From an uncultured Bacteroidales bacterium (GTDB lineage: Bacteria; Bacteroidota; Bacteroidia; Bacteroidales; F082): a stretch of DNA of 12,287 nt. Made by a program: the position numbers and the translations under genes. How positions within the stretch are numbered: the stretch's first letter is position 1; every line of letters starts with the position of its first letter. The notes under the pieces were generated by a model, which did no database searches, was not told where the DNA came from, and saw nothing but the letters and a program-made list of their open reading frames with translations. Location of the stretch: NCBI GenBank assembly GCA_937896505.1, contig CALBNP010000174.1, forward strand, positions 1-12,287, given 5' to 3'. Shown piece by piece: positions 1 to 6,674 of this stretch.

Positions 1-122
1 GAGTCGAATTTGAAGAAAACCGAAAGCAATGTGATTGTGAGACATACAAACACCAACCAGATGATATCGAAAGGCTTCCAACCCGAAAGTTCCTCCTTGA
101 GTAATGATTTAAGCTTTTGCAT
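1..122 (-). CDS. PnuC-family nicotinamide/vitamin transporter, N-terminal fragment (runs off left edge)
   Basis: Reading the minus strand from an ATG at 122-120 gives 40 uninterrupted codons to the window edge. They encode a basic and acidic N-terminal helix, then SGWKPFDIIW, then a hydrophobic stretch (LVFVCLTITLLSVFF) that should be the first membrane helix. The GWKPF(D/E)(I/V)IWL pattern is what I recall at the start of PnuC-like transporters of gut anaerobes, inner-membrane facilitators that import nicotinamide riboside or, in the PnuT branch, thiamin. Substrate cannot be told from this fragment. A -7 element lies 34 bp upstream, so the leader is short and leaves no room for a TPP riboswitch. 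A plus-strand frame over the same bases (stop at 102-104) is the weaker alternative. The family call is moderately sure and rests only on the N-terminus. Confidence 0.65.
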   Translation of the reverse strand, partial: MQKLKSLLKEELSGWKPFDIIWLVFVCLTITLLSVFFKFD

Positions 123-155
123 TTTTGCGGTTTTCCTTTTTTTGATTTGAGGTCG

Positions 156-163
156 CAAAATTA
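156..163 (-). promoter_or_regulatory. -7 promoter element of the left-edge transporter
   Basis: On the minus strand this reads TAATTTTG followed by C, an exact match to the Bacteroidetes sigma-ABfr -7 consensus TAnnTTTG. It sits 34 bp before the ATG at 122, giving a predicted leader of about 25-30 nt. No convincing -33 TTTG was seen. Confidence 0.55.
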
Positions 164-181
164 ATAAAAACTGAAAGACCG

Positions 182-215
182 ATGCATAATTTGAATCATT
201 TACCTAATTTTGCAT
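182..215. repeat. imperfect inverted repeat over the plus-strand promoter
   Basis: ATGCATAATT at 182-191 pairs with AATTTTGCAT at 206-215, 9 of 10 positions, with a 14-nt spacer. The right arm contains the -7 element of the gene starting at 255. It lies in the shared divergent control region, so it could be an operator. The AT-rich setting means chance is also possible. Confidence 0.35.
205..212 (+). promoter_or_regulatory. -7 promoter element of the DUF5714 / EamA unit
   Basis: TAATTTTG, followed by C, matches the Bacteroidetes -7 consensus TAnnTTTG exactly. It lies 42 bp upstream of the ATG at 255, predicting transcription from about position 219. This supports the long start of the downstream gene rather than the internal ATG at 360. 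No clear -33 element is visible. Confidence 0.55.
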
Positions 216-254
216 GATTAAAATCGCCTAAAATTACAGCTAACATCATACCAA

Positions 255-1055
255 ATGAAACACAGACTACTGCTATTTGTGCTATTCGCGGTTGGACTAA
301 CCACGGCTTGCGACCAACAGGAAAACAAACAGAACGAACAACAACAAACCACTGAGATTATGCAAAACGAAGAATGCCTTATTTGCGGAGCGCCCTTGGA
401 ATACCTGCCGCAAGACACGATGATGACCTGCGTGCTTTGCCACAAGCAGAAGTTAAGCAAGACCCGCTGCGTTGACGGACATTACATCTGCAACGAATGC
501 CACACCACCGGGATGGACTCCATCATGGCCGTGTGCCTGTCCGACACTTCGCGCAATCCTATCGAAATTCTTGAACGTCTGATGTCGATGCCGTTCTGCC
601 ACATGCATGGTCCTGAGCATCATGTGCTTGTGGGCGCCTCGCTGCTCACTGCCTACCACAATGCTGGCGGAGACATCGAGCTGCCCAAGGCATTGACGGA
701 GATGATGACGCGTGGCAAGCAAGTGCCTGGTGGTGCATGCGGCTATTGGGGCGCTTGTGGAGCCACCATCAGCACGGGCATGTTTCTCTCCATCGTTACG
801 CGCAACACACCACTGGCCACCGATTCGTGGCATTTGAGCAACCAGATGACGGCCTCCGCCTTGGCACAAGTGGCCGAACATGGCGGACCGCGTTGCTGCA
901 AGCGCGATTCATATCTCTCGGTCCTTGCTGCCATCGATTTCGTGAAGGAAAATCTGGGCGTCGAGATGGAGAAGTCGGAAGTGGTTTGCTCGCGGTCGCA
1001 ACGCAACAACCAATGCATTGGAGCCCGTTGCCCTTTCTCGCCCGAAAGGAAATAA
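255..1055 (+). CDS. Cys-rich DUF5714-type protein with lipoprotein-like signal
   Basis: This encodes 266 residues with 17 cysteines. Residues 1-19 look like a lipoprotein signal: basic KHR, hydrophobic LLLFVLFAVGL, then TTAC with Cys19. A Gln/Asn-rich linker runs to about 36. The conserved body follows: CLIC (41-44), CVLC (59-62), CNEC (79-82), the His-rich FCHMHGPEHH (114-123), GGACGYWGACGA (159-170), RCCKR (213-217) and a C-terminal Cys set ending CPF (245-261). I recognise this body as DUF5714, whose biochemistry is not known to me. The CxxC pairs suggest metal or Fe-S binding. Homologues as I recall them start directly at the CLICGAPLEY segment, so the signal is unusual. An internal ATG at 360 would give a cytosolic form. 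The exporter gene starts 20 bp downstream, suggesting one operon. Confidence 0.85.
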   Translation: MKHRLLLFVLFAVGLTTACDQQENKQNEQQQTTEIMQNEECLICGAPLEYLPQDTMMTCVLCHKQKLSKTRCVDGHYICNECHTTGMDSIMAVCLSDTSRNPIEILERLMSMPFCHMHGPEHHVLVGASLLTAYHNAGGDIELPKALTEMMTRGKQVPGGACGYWGACGATISTGMFLSIVTRNTPLATDSWHLSNQMTASALAQVAEHGGPRCCKRDSYLSVLAAIDFVKENLGVEMEKSEVVCSRSQRNNQCIGARCPFSPERK

Positions 1056-1075
1056 TTGCGCGCTAAAATCCTGCC

Positions 1076-2008
1076 ATGCAATATTTAGGCGAAATCTTAT
1101 CCTTGTCGGTGGCTTTGTCGTGGACGGCCACGGCCTTGTTTGCCGATGTGGCGAGCCGCCGGTTGGGTGCCTTGCCGCTCAACCTAATAAGGATGGTGCT
1201 GTCGCTCATCATGTTAAGTATCGTGCTTTGGGTGGCTACGGGAAGTCCATATCCGACTTTCGCCAATGGCTCGGCATGGATGTGGCTCGCCTTGTCGGGA
1301 TTGGTCGGCTATGTGTTTGGCGACATCTGCCTTTTCAATTCCTATATCGTCTTCGGGTCAAGGTTTGGACAATTATTCATGACCATGGCGCCGCCAATGG
1401 CTGGCATCACGGGCTGGCTGATGTTAGGGGAGAGCATGTCGTGGCACTCTTGGCTTGCCATGTTTGTCACGCTTTTTGGCATCGGTTTCTCCATCATGGT
1501 GCGTAGCGGAAAAAGTCTGAAGTTGAAGCTGCCTTTGAAAGGCGTGCTTTTCGGTATCGGTGCGGGTGTCGGGCAAGGTGTCGGCCTGGTACTGAGCAAG
1601 ATAGGCCTGAACCATTATGCCGAATCCATTCCTGCCGATGCACCGCAGCGTGTCGCCGACATGATGCCTTTTGCGGGCACTTATATCCGTGCCGTCGCAG
1701 GTCTGGTGGGCTTTTTCTTGATACTGCTTTGCAGAAAGTCGCTGGGACAAGTAGGGGAGGCCTTGCACGATCGTCGAGGCATGACTTTCGCCGCTTTGAC
1801 AACGTTTTTCGGTCCCTTCCTCGGTGTCTCGCTCTCGTTGATGGCCGTGCATTACACCCATGCCGGCATCGCCTCCACCTTGATGGCGCTGACGCCTGTG
1901 CTTATCATTGTGCCTTACGCGCTCATCTACCATCAGGAAGTCACACTCCGCGAGGTGGTTGGCACGCTGATAACCATCACAGGCGTAGCTTTGTTCTTCT
2001 TGCTGTAA
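1076..2008 (+). CDS. DMT superfamily EamA transporter
   Basis: This is a 310-residue, highly hydrophobic protein of the length usual for ten-helix drug/metabolite transporters. Two EamA repeats are visible, roughly residues 4-142 and 156-309. The first ends in the typical GE-W-LAMFVTLFGIGFSI pattern (118-140). The second has ALTPVLIIVPYALIYHQE (271-288) and the closing GTLITITGVALFFLL. A charged loop (about 143-156) joins the halves. It should act in the inner membrane as an exporter or permease for a small metabolite; the substrate cannot be read from the sequence. Start ATG 1076 lies 20 bp after the DUF5714 gene with no promoter in between, so co-transcription is likely. A hairpin with a T-rich tail at 2082-2135 may end the unit. 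Confidence 0.93.
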   Translation: MQYLGEILSLSVALSWTATALFADVASRRLGALPLNLIRMVLSLIMLSIVLWVATGSPYPTFANGSAWMWLALSGLVGYVFGDICLFNSYIVFGSRFGQLFMTMAPPMAGITGWLMLGESMSWHSWLAMFVTLFGIGFSIMVRSGKSLKLKLPLKGVLFGIGAGVGQGVGLVLSKIGLNHYAESIPADAPQRVADMMPFAGTYIRAVAGLVGFFLILLCRKSLGQVGEALHDRRGMTFAALTTFFGPFLGVSLSLMAVHYTHAGIASTLMALTPVLIIVPYALIYHQEVTLREVVGTLITITGVALFFLL

Positions 2009-2071
2009 GTTTTCAGGACATTGAGTTGAATTATCAATTCTTTGTATCAATTTGAAAATCATCAATATATT

Positions 2072-2121
2072 CGACAACAAACGACAACAAACGCTTACAG
2101 TCGATTACAAACGCTTGTTGT
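2072..2121. repeat. run of five 10-bp units each beginning CG
   Basis: The tract splits into consecutive decamers: CGACAACAAA, CGACAACAAA, CGCTTACAGT, CGATTACAAA, CGCTTGTTGT. The first two are identical, and ACAAACGCTT recurs exactly 20 bp apart (2087-2096 and 2107-2116). It lies between the exporter and the AT-rich orphan gene and overlaps the hairpin at 2082-2123. Confidence 0.5.
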
Positions 2122-2135
2122 CGGTTTTCTTTTTC
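2082..2135 (+). terminator. probable terminator hairpin after the EamA gene
   Basis: CGACAACAAACG (2082-2093) can pair with CGCTTGTTGTCG (2112-2123), 11 of 12 positions, around an 18-nt loop. The T-rich tail GTTTTCTTTTT follows at once. It sits 74 bp after the exporter stop. The stem is A/T-heavy and the loop large, so it is a moderate candidate. Confidence 0.45.
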
Positions 2136-2175
2136 CGGGATGTCGTTATTTTGCAGCGAGAAAAGGAAAAAAGAT

Positions 2176-2604
2176 ATGTCAAGAAAAGAAATACCAGAAA
2201 TTCCGATTGGAGAAGACAAAGAAAGCATAAGGATTAGAGAAGGAATAATCTCTGACGTTTATAGAAAATGGTACGAGGAAAACCCTACGAAAGCGGTTTA
2301 TAATGTAGATTTGCAAGACGAAATCAATGTACGATTCTTATCTGTTACGGAAACAATGCGTCATGCGGCAAAGTCTTATCTTTCAACATTGGCCGTTCTT
2401 CAGCTTGATTTAATTCTTAGAAATGCTCGCAAAATAGGAGTTCCGATGCCAGTCAAGAAAGGTGTGAAGAATCAATCCGAGTTTGATAAGATGATTATTA
2501 TGGAGTGTGAATTAATAGGAATAGGAACAGCGAAATTGACTGTTGGCGTGAAGAAAAAGACAGGTATGAAAATACAATATTGTATCACGGCTATTGGTAC
2601 ATAA
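2176..2604 (+). CDS. uncharacterised 142-aa protein, AT-rich orphan gene
   Basis: I do not recognise a functional family. The ATG at 2176 is chosen because the purine-rich AAAAGGAAAAAAGAT lies just upstream; an in-frame ATG at 2140 would add 12 residues. The protein is soluble with no signal or membrane segment. It has an acidic/basic N-terminus (MSRKEIPEIPIGEDKES), a middle with YNVDLQDEINVRFLSVTET (42-60) and a helical STLAVLQLDLILRNARKIG (70-88). It ends in a beta-looking TAKLTVGVKKKTGMKIQYC (118-136). Base composition is clearly more AT-rich than recA or the exporter, with many AAA/GAA/ATA codons, consistent with recent acquisition. It is flanked by a decamer repeat on the left and a 9-bp-stem hairpin on the right. 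It may be a single-gene transcript. That it is coding is fairly sure; its role is unknown. Confidence 0.75.
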   Translation: MSRKEIPEIPIGEDKESIRIREGIISDVYRKWYEENPTKAVYNVDLQDEINVRFLSVTETMRHAAKSYLSTLAVLQLDLILRNARKIGVPMPVKKGVKNQSEFDKMIIMECELIGIGTAKLTVGVKKKTGMKIQYCITAIGT

Positions 2605-2608
2605 AAAA

Positions 2609-2663
2609 ACCATCGGAGTTACAAGGGGCTTGCTATCCGGCATTTCCCGTCCGATGGTGTTTT
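2609..2663 (+). terminator. terminator-like hairpin after the orphan gene
   Basis: ACCATCGGA (2609-2617) pairs perfectly with TCCGATGGT (2650-2658). The flanks are an A-run on the left and GTTTTA on the right, so it could terminate in either direction. The loop is long (32 nt) for a simple terminator and carries GGGG and CCC runs that might pair inside it. It begins 5 bp after the stop codon. Confidence 0.5.
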
Positions 2664-2676
2664 ATATCTCGTTTTC

Positions 2677-2695
2677 GGAGGACTGTGTTTCCTCC
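2677..2695. other. small hairpin GGAGGA / TCCTCC upstream of recA
   Basis: A perfect 6-bp stem (2677-2682 with 2690-2695) encloses a 7-nt loop. It lies 19 bp after the larger hairpin and upstream of the recA -7 element, so it is probably outside the recA transcript. Function is unknown. Confidence 0.35.
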
Positions 2696-2763
2696 ATCAG
2701 TGGATTTTCGGCTGCAAAAATAAATACTTTTCCTAAAACAGAGCAAAATTAACCGAAAAATTG

Positions 2764-2771
2764 TACTTTTG
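2764..2771 (+). promoter_or_regulatory. -7 promoter element of recA
   Basis: TACTTTTG, followed by T, matches TAnnTTTG. It is preceded by the AT-rich, A-tract-containing DNA usual upstream of Bacteroidetes promoters. It predicts a start near 2778 and a recA leader of about 70 nt. The -33 element is not evident. Confidence 0.55.
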
Positions 2772-2850
2772 TCACTTCATAGGAAGGAATGGAATCTTCT
2801 CAAATCTTTGAATATCAGAATTAACGTCTAACATATTAATACCCAAAACT

Positions 2851-3879
2851 ATGACTACAGAAAAATCAATGGAAGATCTTGCCAAGTTGAAGCAAGAAAA
2901 ACTGAAAGCCCTGGAAGCCACCCTCGGTAACATCGAAAAGAATTTTGGCAAAGGCAGCATCATGCGCCTTGGGGCTGAAGCAGAGAAAATGGAGAGCATC
3001 TCCACCGGTTCGGTCGGCCTCGACTATGCCCTCGGCGTAGGCGGTCTGCCGAAAGGTAGAATCATCGAAATATTTGGACCTGAAAGCTCAGGTAAGACGA
3101 CCTTGGCGCTTCACGTCATCGCCGAATCGCAGAAGAAGGGTGGCATCGCTGCCTTCATCGATGCCGAACATGCCTTCGACCGATTCTATGCCGCCAAGCT
3201 CGGTGTCGATGTCGAGAACCTGCTCATCTCGCAACCCGACTATGGCGAACAAGCCCTTGAGATTGCCGAAAACCTCATCCGCTCGGGCGCCATCGATGTC
3301 ATCGTCGTTGACTCCGTCGCTGCCTTGACACCAAAGAGCGAGATAGAAGGGGAGATGGGCGACAGCAAGATGGGCCTGCAAGCCCGCTTGATGAGCCAGG
3401 CCATGCGCAAGCTCACCGCTACGATTAATAAGACAGGCTGCGTGTGCATCTTCATCAACCAGTTGCGCGAAAAGATTGGCGTGATGTTCGGCAACCCAGA
3501 GACCACCACTGGCGGTAACGCCTTGAAGTTCTACAGCTCGGTGCGTATCGACATCCGCAAGGTGAGCCAAATCAAGGACGGCGAAAACATCCTCGGTAGC
3601 CGCGTCAAGGTGAAAGTGGTGAAGAACAAGGTGGCTCCGCCGTTCCGCAAGGCCGAATTCGACATCCTCTATGGCGAAGGCATCTCGCGCACAGGCGAAA
3701 TCGTTGACCTCGGCGTGGAGACGGGCATCATCAAGAAGAGCGGATCGTGGTTCAGCTATGGCGAGTCGAAACTCGCTCAAGGCCGCGACGCCGTCAAGAA
3801 ACTCATTGAAGACAATCCAGAGCTGGCCGACGAAATCATCGCCAAGATTTATGAGGTCATGGAGAAAAACGAAGAATGA
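2851..3879 (+). CDS. recA: recombinase RecA
   Basis: This is a full-length RecA of 342 residues. It catalyses ATP-dependent homologous pairing and strand exchange on single-stranded DNA and stimulates LexA-type self-cleavage where such repressors exist. Walker A is GPESSGKT at 76-83. The Walker B strand is VIVVDSVAAL near 150. The NQLREKIGVMFGNPETTTGGNALKFY segment (about 203-228) carries the DNA-binding loop L2. The VGGLPKGR start of the core and the monomer-interface N-terminal helix (LKALEATLGNIEKNFGKGSIMRLG) are intact. The C-terminus is short and moderately acidic. It has its own -7 element at 2764-2771 and a strong terminator 12 bp past the stop, so it is probably monocistronic. No SOS box is recognisable, though Bacteroidetes operators are not the E. 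coli type. Confidence 0.99.
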   Translation: MTTEKSMEDLAKLKQEKLKALEATLGNIEKNFGKGSIMRLGAEAEKMESISTGSVGLDYALGVGGLPKGRIIEIFGPESSGKTTLALHVIAESQKKGGIAAFIDAEHAFDRFYAAKLGVDVENLLISQPDYGEQALEIAENLIRSGAIDVIVVDSVAALTPKSEIEGEMGDSKMGLQARLMSQAMRKLTATINKTGCVCIFINQLREKIGVMFGNPETTTGGNALKFYSSVRIDIRKVSQIKDGENILGSRVKVKVVKNKVAPPFRKAEFDILYGEGISRTGEIVDLGVETGIIKKSGSWFSYGESKLAQGRDAVKKLIEDNPELADEIIAKIYEVMEKNEE

Positions 3880-3891
3880 TAGTTAACGCAT

Positions 3892-3929
3892 GGTCGGTGT
3901 CGGCGCAAGTCGATGCCGACCTTTATTTT
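3892..3929 (+). terminator. Rho-independent terminator of recA
   Basis: GGTCGGTGTCG (3892-3902) pairs with CGATGCCGACC (3911-3921), 11 bp including two G-U pairs. The loop is 8 nt and the tail is TTTATTTT. It begins 12 bp after the recA stop and ends 9 bp before the next ATG, so the TPR gene needs read-through or its own promoter. Confidence 0.8.
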
Positions 3930-3938
3930 GAATAGAAA

Positions 3939-4967
3939 ATGAAGAAACTGTTTCTCATGCTTCTTGTCGTGGTCGTCATGGTGGCCTGCAACGACAAGCC
4001 GAAAACCACAGAACCTGCCACCTATGAAGACGAGCCTATCACCGTCAACAGTGCCATCACAATACTGTCTGACAGCATCGCGATGGACAGCACTCGCGCC
4101 GAACTCTACGTGAAACGCGCCCAAGCCTATCTCGCCAATGAACAGGTAGGTGCCGCCATGGTAGATATCAACAAGTCTCTCCAACTTGACCCCAACAATG
4201 TTGATACATATCTGCTGTTGGCTAACGTTTATTATATGCTTGGCGACGATTCCAACATCAATACGACACTGAATAAGGCTGTCGAAATCGACCCATTTGA
4301 CTCTCGTCCCTTAGTTAAACTCGGAGAGCTCAATCTCCTACAACAGAATTTCAATTTAGCTATCGCATACATCGACAAGGCTTTGACACTGGAGAGCTAT
4401 AATCCTCAGGCTTACTTCGTGAAAGGAATGTATTATATCACTGCACAGCAAGACACGGCAAACGCCTTGAAAAGTTTCCAACTAGCTTACGAACAAGATG
4501 GCAGTTTCTACGACGCTGCAGAACAAATCTGCCGTATATATGCAGTGCAAGACCCGCCCTATACCTTGGAATATTTGCGTAATATTCACAAGCAGTTCCC
4601 TGAACACGCGAATTCACGATACGAGTTGGCCCTTTACCTTCAAAGTCATGGTCAACCGGAAGAAGCTTTACTCCATTACGACACTCTCTTGATGGCCGAT
4701 CCCAGCAACTACATTGTGCTCTATAATGAAGCTTATGTCAACTTTATATATCTTCACAACAATGAAATCGCTTTAGAATACTTCGAAAAAGCATTACAGA
4801 TCAACCCAGACTACATCGATGCCCTCTACAACAAAGGACGCGTGCTTGAACAAATGGGCGATTATAACAAGGCCATGGAAGTTTACAAGCAAGTCCTCGA
4901 AAAGAACACCAACTACCAGTTGGCCATCGACGCCATCAACCGCATCCAGAACCAAGCGGAAGAATAA
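3939..4967 (+). CDS. TPR-repeat lipoprotein
   Basis: This is a 342-residue protein with a clear lipoprotein signal: MKKLFLMLLVVVVMVAC, with Cys17 as the lipidated residue and NDKPK after it. The mature part is almost wholly tetratricopeptide repeats, at about 53-86, 87-120, 121-154, 155-188, 225-256, 259-292 and 293-326. Typical units include YVKRAQAYLANEQVGAAMVD with DPNN ends, and ALYNKGRVLEQMGDYNKAME. Such repeats form a superhelical protein-protein scaffold, here tethered to the envelope; partners are unknown. The ATG lies 9 bp after the recA terminator and has no clear ribosome-binding site. The nucleoside kinase begins only 5 bp after its stop, implying co-transcription, although a periplasmic scaffold and a cytosolic kinase have no obvious link. 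Confidence 0.92.
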   Translation: MKKLFLMLLVVVVMVACNDKPKTTEPATYEDEPITVNSAITILSDSIAMDSTRAELYVKRAQAYLANEQVGAAMVDINKSLQLDPNNVDTYLLLANVYYMLGDDSNINTTLNKAVEIDPFDSRPLVKLGELNLLQQNFNLAIAYIDKALTLESYNPQAYFVKGMYYITAQQDTANALKSFQLAYEQDGSFYDAAEQICRIYAVQDPPYTLEYLRNIHKQFPEHANSRYELALYLQSHGQPEEALLHYDTLLMADPSNYIVLYNEAYVNFIYLHNNEIALEYFEKALQINPDYIDALYNKGRVLEQMGDYNKAMEVYKQVLEKNTNYQLAIDAINRIQNQAEE

Positions 4968-4972
4968 GGAAC

Positions 4973-6637
4973 ATGATACAGATTCATTGCCTCAACACAC
5001 AAACTACCAAAGAGTTTCAAGAAGGTGTGACCTTGCTTGAGATATTGCTAGAGTTCCAGTTCGAACAACCATTTCCTATTGTCTCGGCTAAGGTCAACAA
5101 CGTTTCGCAAGGACTTAAATTCCGTGTGTATAACAGCCGTGATGTTGAGTTTCTCGACTTGCGTCACAGTTGCGCCATGCGTGTTTATTGCCGCTCGTTG
5201 TGTTTCTTGCTCTACAAAGCGGCCATCGACTTGTTTCCGGGCAGCCGACTTTATATGGAGCATCCCATCTCGAACGGCTTCTTCTGCCATATCAAGAAAG
5301 CCGACCGCCAGATGCTCAACGACGACGAAATTGAAGCCTTGAGGCAAAGGATGCATGCCATCGTCAACGATGACTTGGCGTTTCATCGTCACGAAGCACG
5401 CATCGATGAGGCAATCGCAATGTTTGATGCTCTGCATCAGGACGATAAGGTCAAGTTGATGGAGACTTCGGGGCAAGTTTATACCGATTATTATACCTTA
5501 GGTGATACCACCGATTATTACTATAGCCGCTTAGTTCCCTCGGCAGGTTATCTGCAAGTGTGGGGGGTGGAATCCTATCGCGGTGGTTTGCTGCTTCGCA
5601 TTCCCGACCATGATAATCCTCGGCAACTTGCGCCTTTCGTTGACCAGCCTCGCACCTTTGAAGTCTTTGAAGAGACGCTCAAGTGGAACCAAATCATGGG
5701 ATTGAGTACGGTTGGCGATGTCAATCATGCATGCCAAAACGGTGAAGCACGCGAATTGGTGCAAGTGGCTGAAGCACTGCAAGAGAAGAAAATCGTTCAG
5801 ATTGCCGAAGAGATTGACCGTCGCTATCGCGAGCAACAGCTTCGTTTAGTGTTGATTACAGGACCAAGTAGCAGCGGAAAAACTACTTTCAGCAAGCGTA
5901 TCAGTATTCAGCTGAAAGCCTGTGGATTAAAACCCATTTCGTTTTCTACCGACGATTATTTTGTAAACCGCGTTGATACGCCAAAACTGTCCGATGGCTC
6001 CTATGACTTCGATAATTTCGAAACCGTTGACCACGATGCTTTGGAGCGCGACCTCATGGATTTGCTGGCAGGCAAGGAAGTGGAAGTGCCTGAATACAAT
6101 TTCGTTACTGGCGTTCGTGAGTACAAAGGAAAGAAACTGCAGCTCAAGCCAAGCACGATATTGATTATTGAAGGCATCCATGCCTTGAACCCGCGACTGA
6201 CCTCTAAGATTGACGATTCCAATAAGTTCCGTATCTTCATTTCAACGCTTACTTGCACTGCATTGGACGACCACAACTGGATTCCGACCAACGACAATCG
6301 CTTGCTACGGCGCATTGTCCGCGACTACAACAAAGGTGCTTTCACAGCCCGCCAAAGCATCAGCCAATGGCCGAAGGTGTGCGAAGCGGAAGAGAAATGG
6401 ATTTCGCCTTATCAGGAAACTGCCGATGTCATCTTCAACTCAGCCTATCTTTTGGAATTTGCCGTGATGCGCAATCATGCCGAAGCCATTTTGGCCAGCG
6501 TGCCACGCAACTGTCCGGAATACAGCGAAGCGCGGCGCTTGTTGCATTTCCTGCACTATTTCACGCCTGTTTCCGACAAGGAAATCCCCGCCACTTCCAT
6601 GATAAGGCAGTTTATCGGCGGCAGTAGTTTGACGTAA
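4973..6637 (+). CDS. nucleoside kinase (uridine-kinase/PRK domain with ThrRS-like TGS N-terminus)
   Basis: This is a 554-residue cytosolic protein. Residues 1 to about 60 resemble a TGS domain (MIQIHCLNTQTTKEFQEGVT). About 60-190 resembles the second additional domain of threonyl-tRNA synthetase, with FFCHIKK and a DTTDYYYSRLVPSAGYL segment. The C-terminal half is a phosphoribulokinase/uridine kinase P-loop domain: GPSSSGKTTFSKR (297-309), FSTDDYFVNR, VPEYNF, ILIIEGIHALNP and RRIVRDYNKG. It should phosphorylate a nucleoside, probably uridine or cytidine, with ATP or GTP; true substrate is unproven. This architecture is widespread in Bacteroidetes and Firmicutes. TAAGGA overlapping the upstream stop serves as ribosome-binding site. 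The gene is 5 bp after the TPR gene and 37 bp before the helicase. Confidence 0.92.
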   Translation: MIQIHCLNTQTTKEFQEGVTLLEILLEFQFEQPFPIVSAKVNNVSQGLKFRVYNSRDVEFLDLRHSCAMRVYCRSLCFLLYKAAIDLFPGSRLYMEHPISNGFFCHIKKADRQMLNDDEIEALRQRMHAIVNDDLAFHRHEARIDEAIAMFDALHQDDKVKLMETSGQVYTDYYTLGDTTDYYYSRLVPSAGYLQVWGVESYRGGLLLRIPDHDNPRQLAPFVDQPRTFEVFEETLKWNQIMGLSTVGDVNHACQNGEARELVQVAEALQEKKIVQIAEEIDRRYREQQLRLVLITGPSSSGKTTFSKRISIQLKACGLKPISFSTDDYFVNRVDTPKLSDGSYDFDNFETVDHDALERDLMDLLAGKEVEVPEYNFVTGVREYKGKKLQLKPSTILIIEGIHALNPRLTSKIDDSNKFRIFISTLTCTALDDHNWIPTNDNRLLRRIVRDYNKGAFTARQSISQWPKVCEAEEKWISPYQETADVIFNSAYLLEFAVMRNHAEAILASVPRNCPEYSEARRLLHFLHYFTPVSDKEIPATSMIRQFIGGSSLT

Positions 6638-6674
6638 GGTTGGAGGCTTGTTTGAAATTATTAGCAACATCGAA

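Larger units (their letters stand above)
2605..2850. other. non-coding gap between the orphan gene and recA
   Basis: This gap of about 250 bp holds no credible gene. It contains a 9-bp hairpin with a T-rich tail (2609-2663), a second small hairpin GGAGGA/TCCTCC (2677-2695), an AT-rich stretch, a -7 element (2764-2771) and the untranslated recA leader. No recognisable LexA-type operator palindrome was seen. Confidence 0.6.

Noticed and set aside
3..104. Plus-strand open frame of 33 codons ending in TAA at the left edge
   Set aside because: The minus-strand frame over the same bases gives a start codon, a membrane helix, a PnuC-like GWKPFDIIWL motif and an upstream -7 element, which explains the stretch better.
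123..254. TPP riboswitch upstream of the PnuC-like gene
   Set aside because: The predicted leader is only about 25-30 nt and no CTGAGA/ACCTGATC-type THI-box segments are visible.
1424..2080. Long minus-strand frame opposite the EamA gene
   Set aside because: Translation is rich in Arg, His and Gln with no recognisable domain; it mirrors the codon bias of a confident membrane-protein gene.
2140..2175. Earlier start of the orphan gene at 2140
   Set aside because: The 12 extra residues are low-complexity basic and the ATG at 2176 has a purine-rich ribosome-binding region.
2034..2237. Three short frames on both strands between the exporter and the orphan gene
   Set aside because: They cross the repeat/hairpin tract, overlap each other and the real start at 2176, and have no protein-like composition.
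2700..2850. LexA (SOS) operator upstream of recA
   Set aside because: No E. coli-type CTGT-N8-ACAG or Bacillus-type GAAC-N4-GTTC palindrome was found; Bacteroidetes SOS control cannot be excluded by eye.
3088..3780. 230-codon minus-strand frame opposite recA
   Set aside because: It lies wholly inside recA and reflects third-position G/C bias; no motif or ribosome-binding site.
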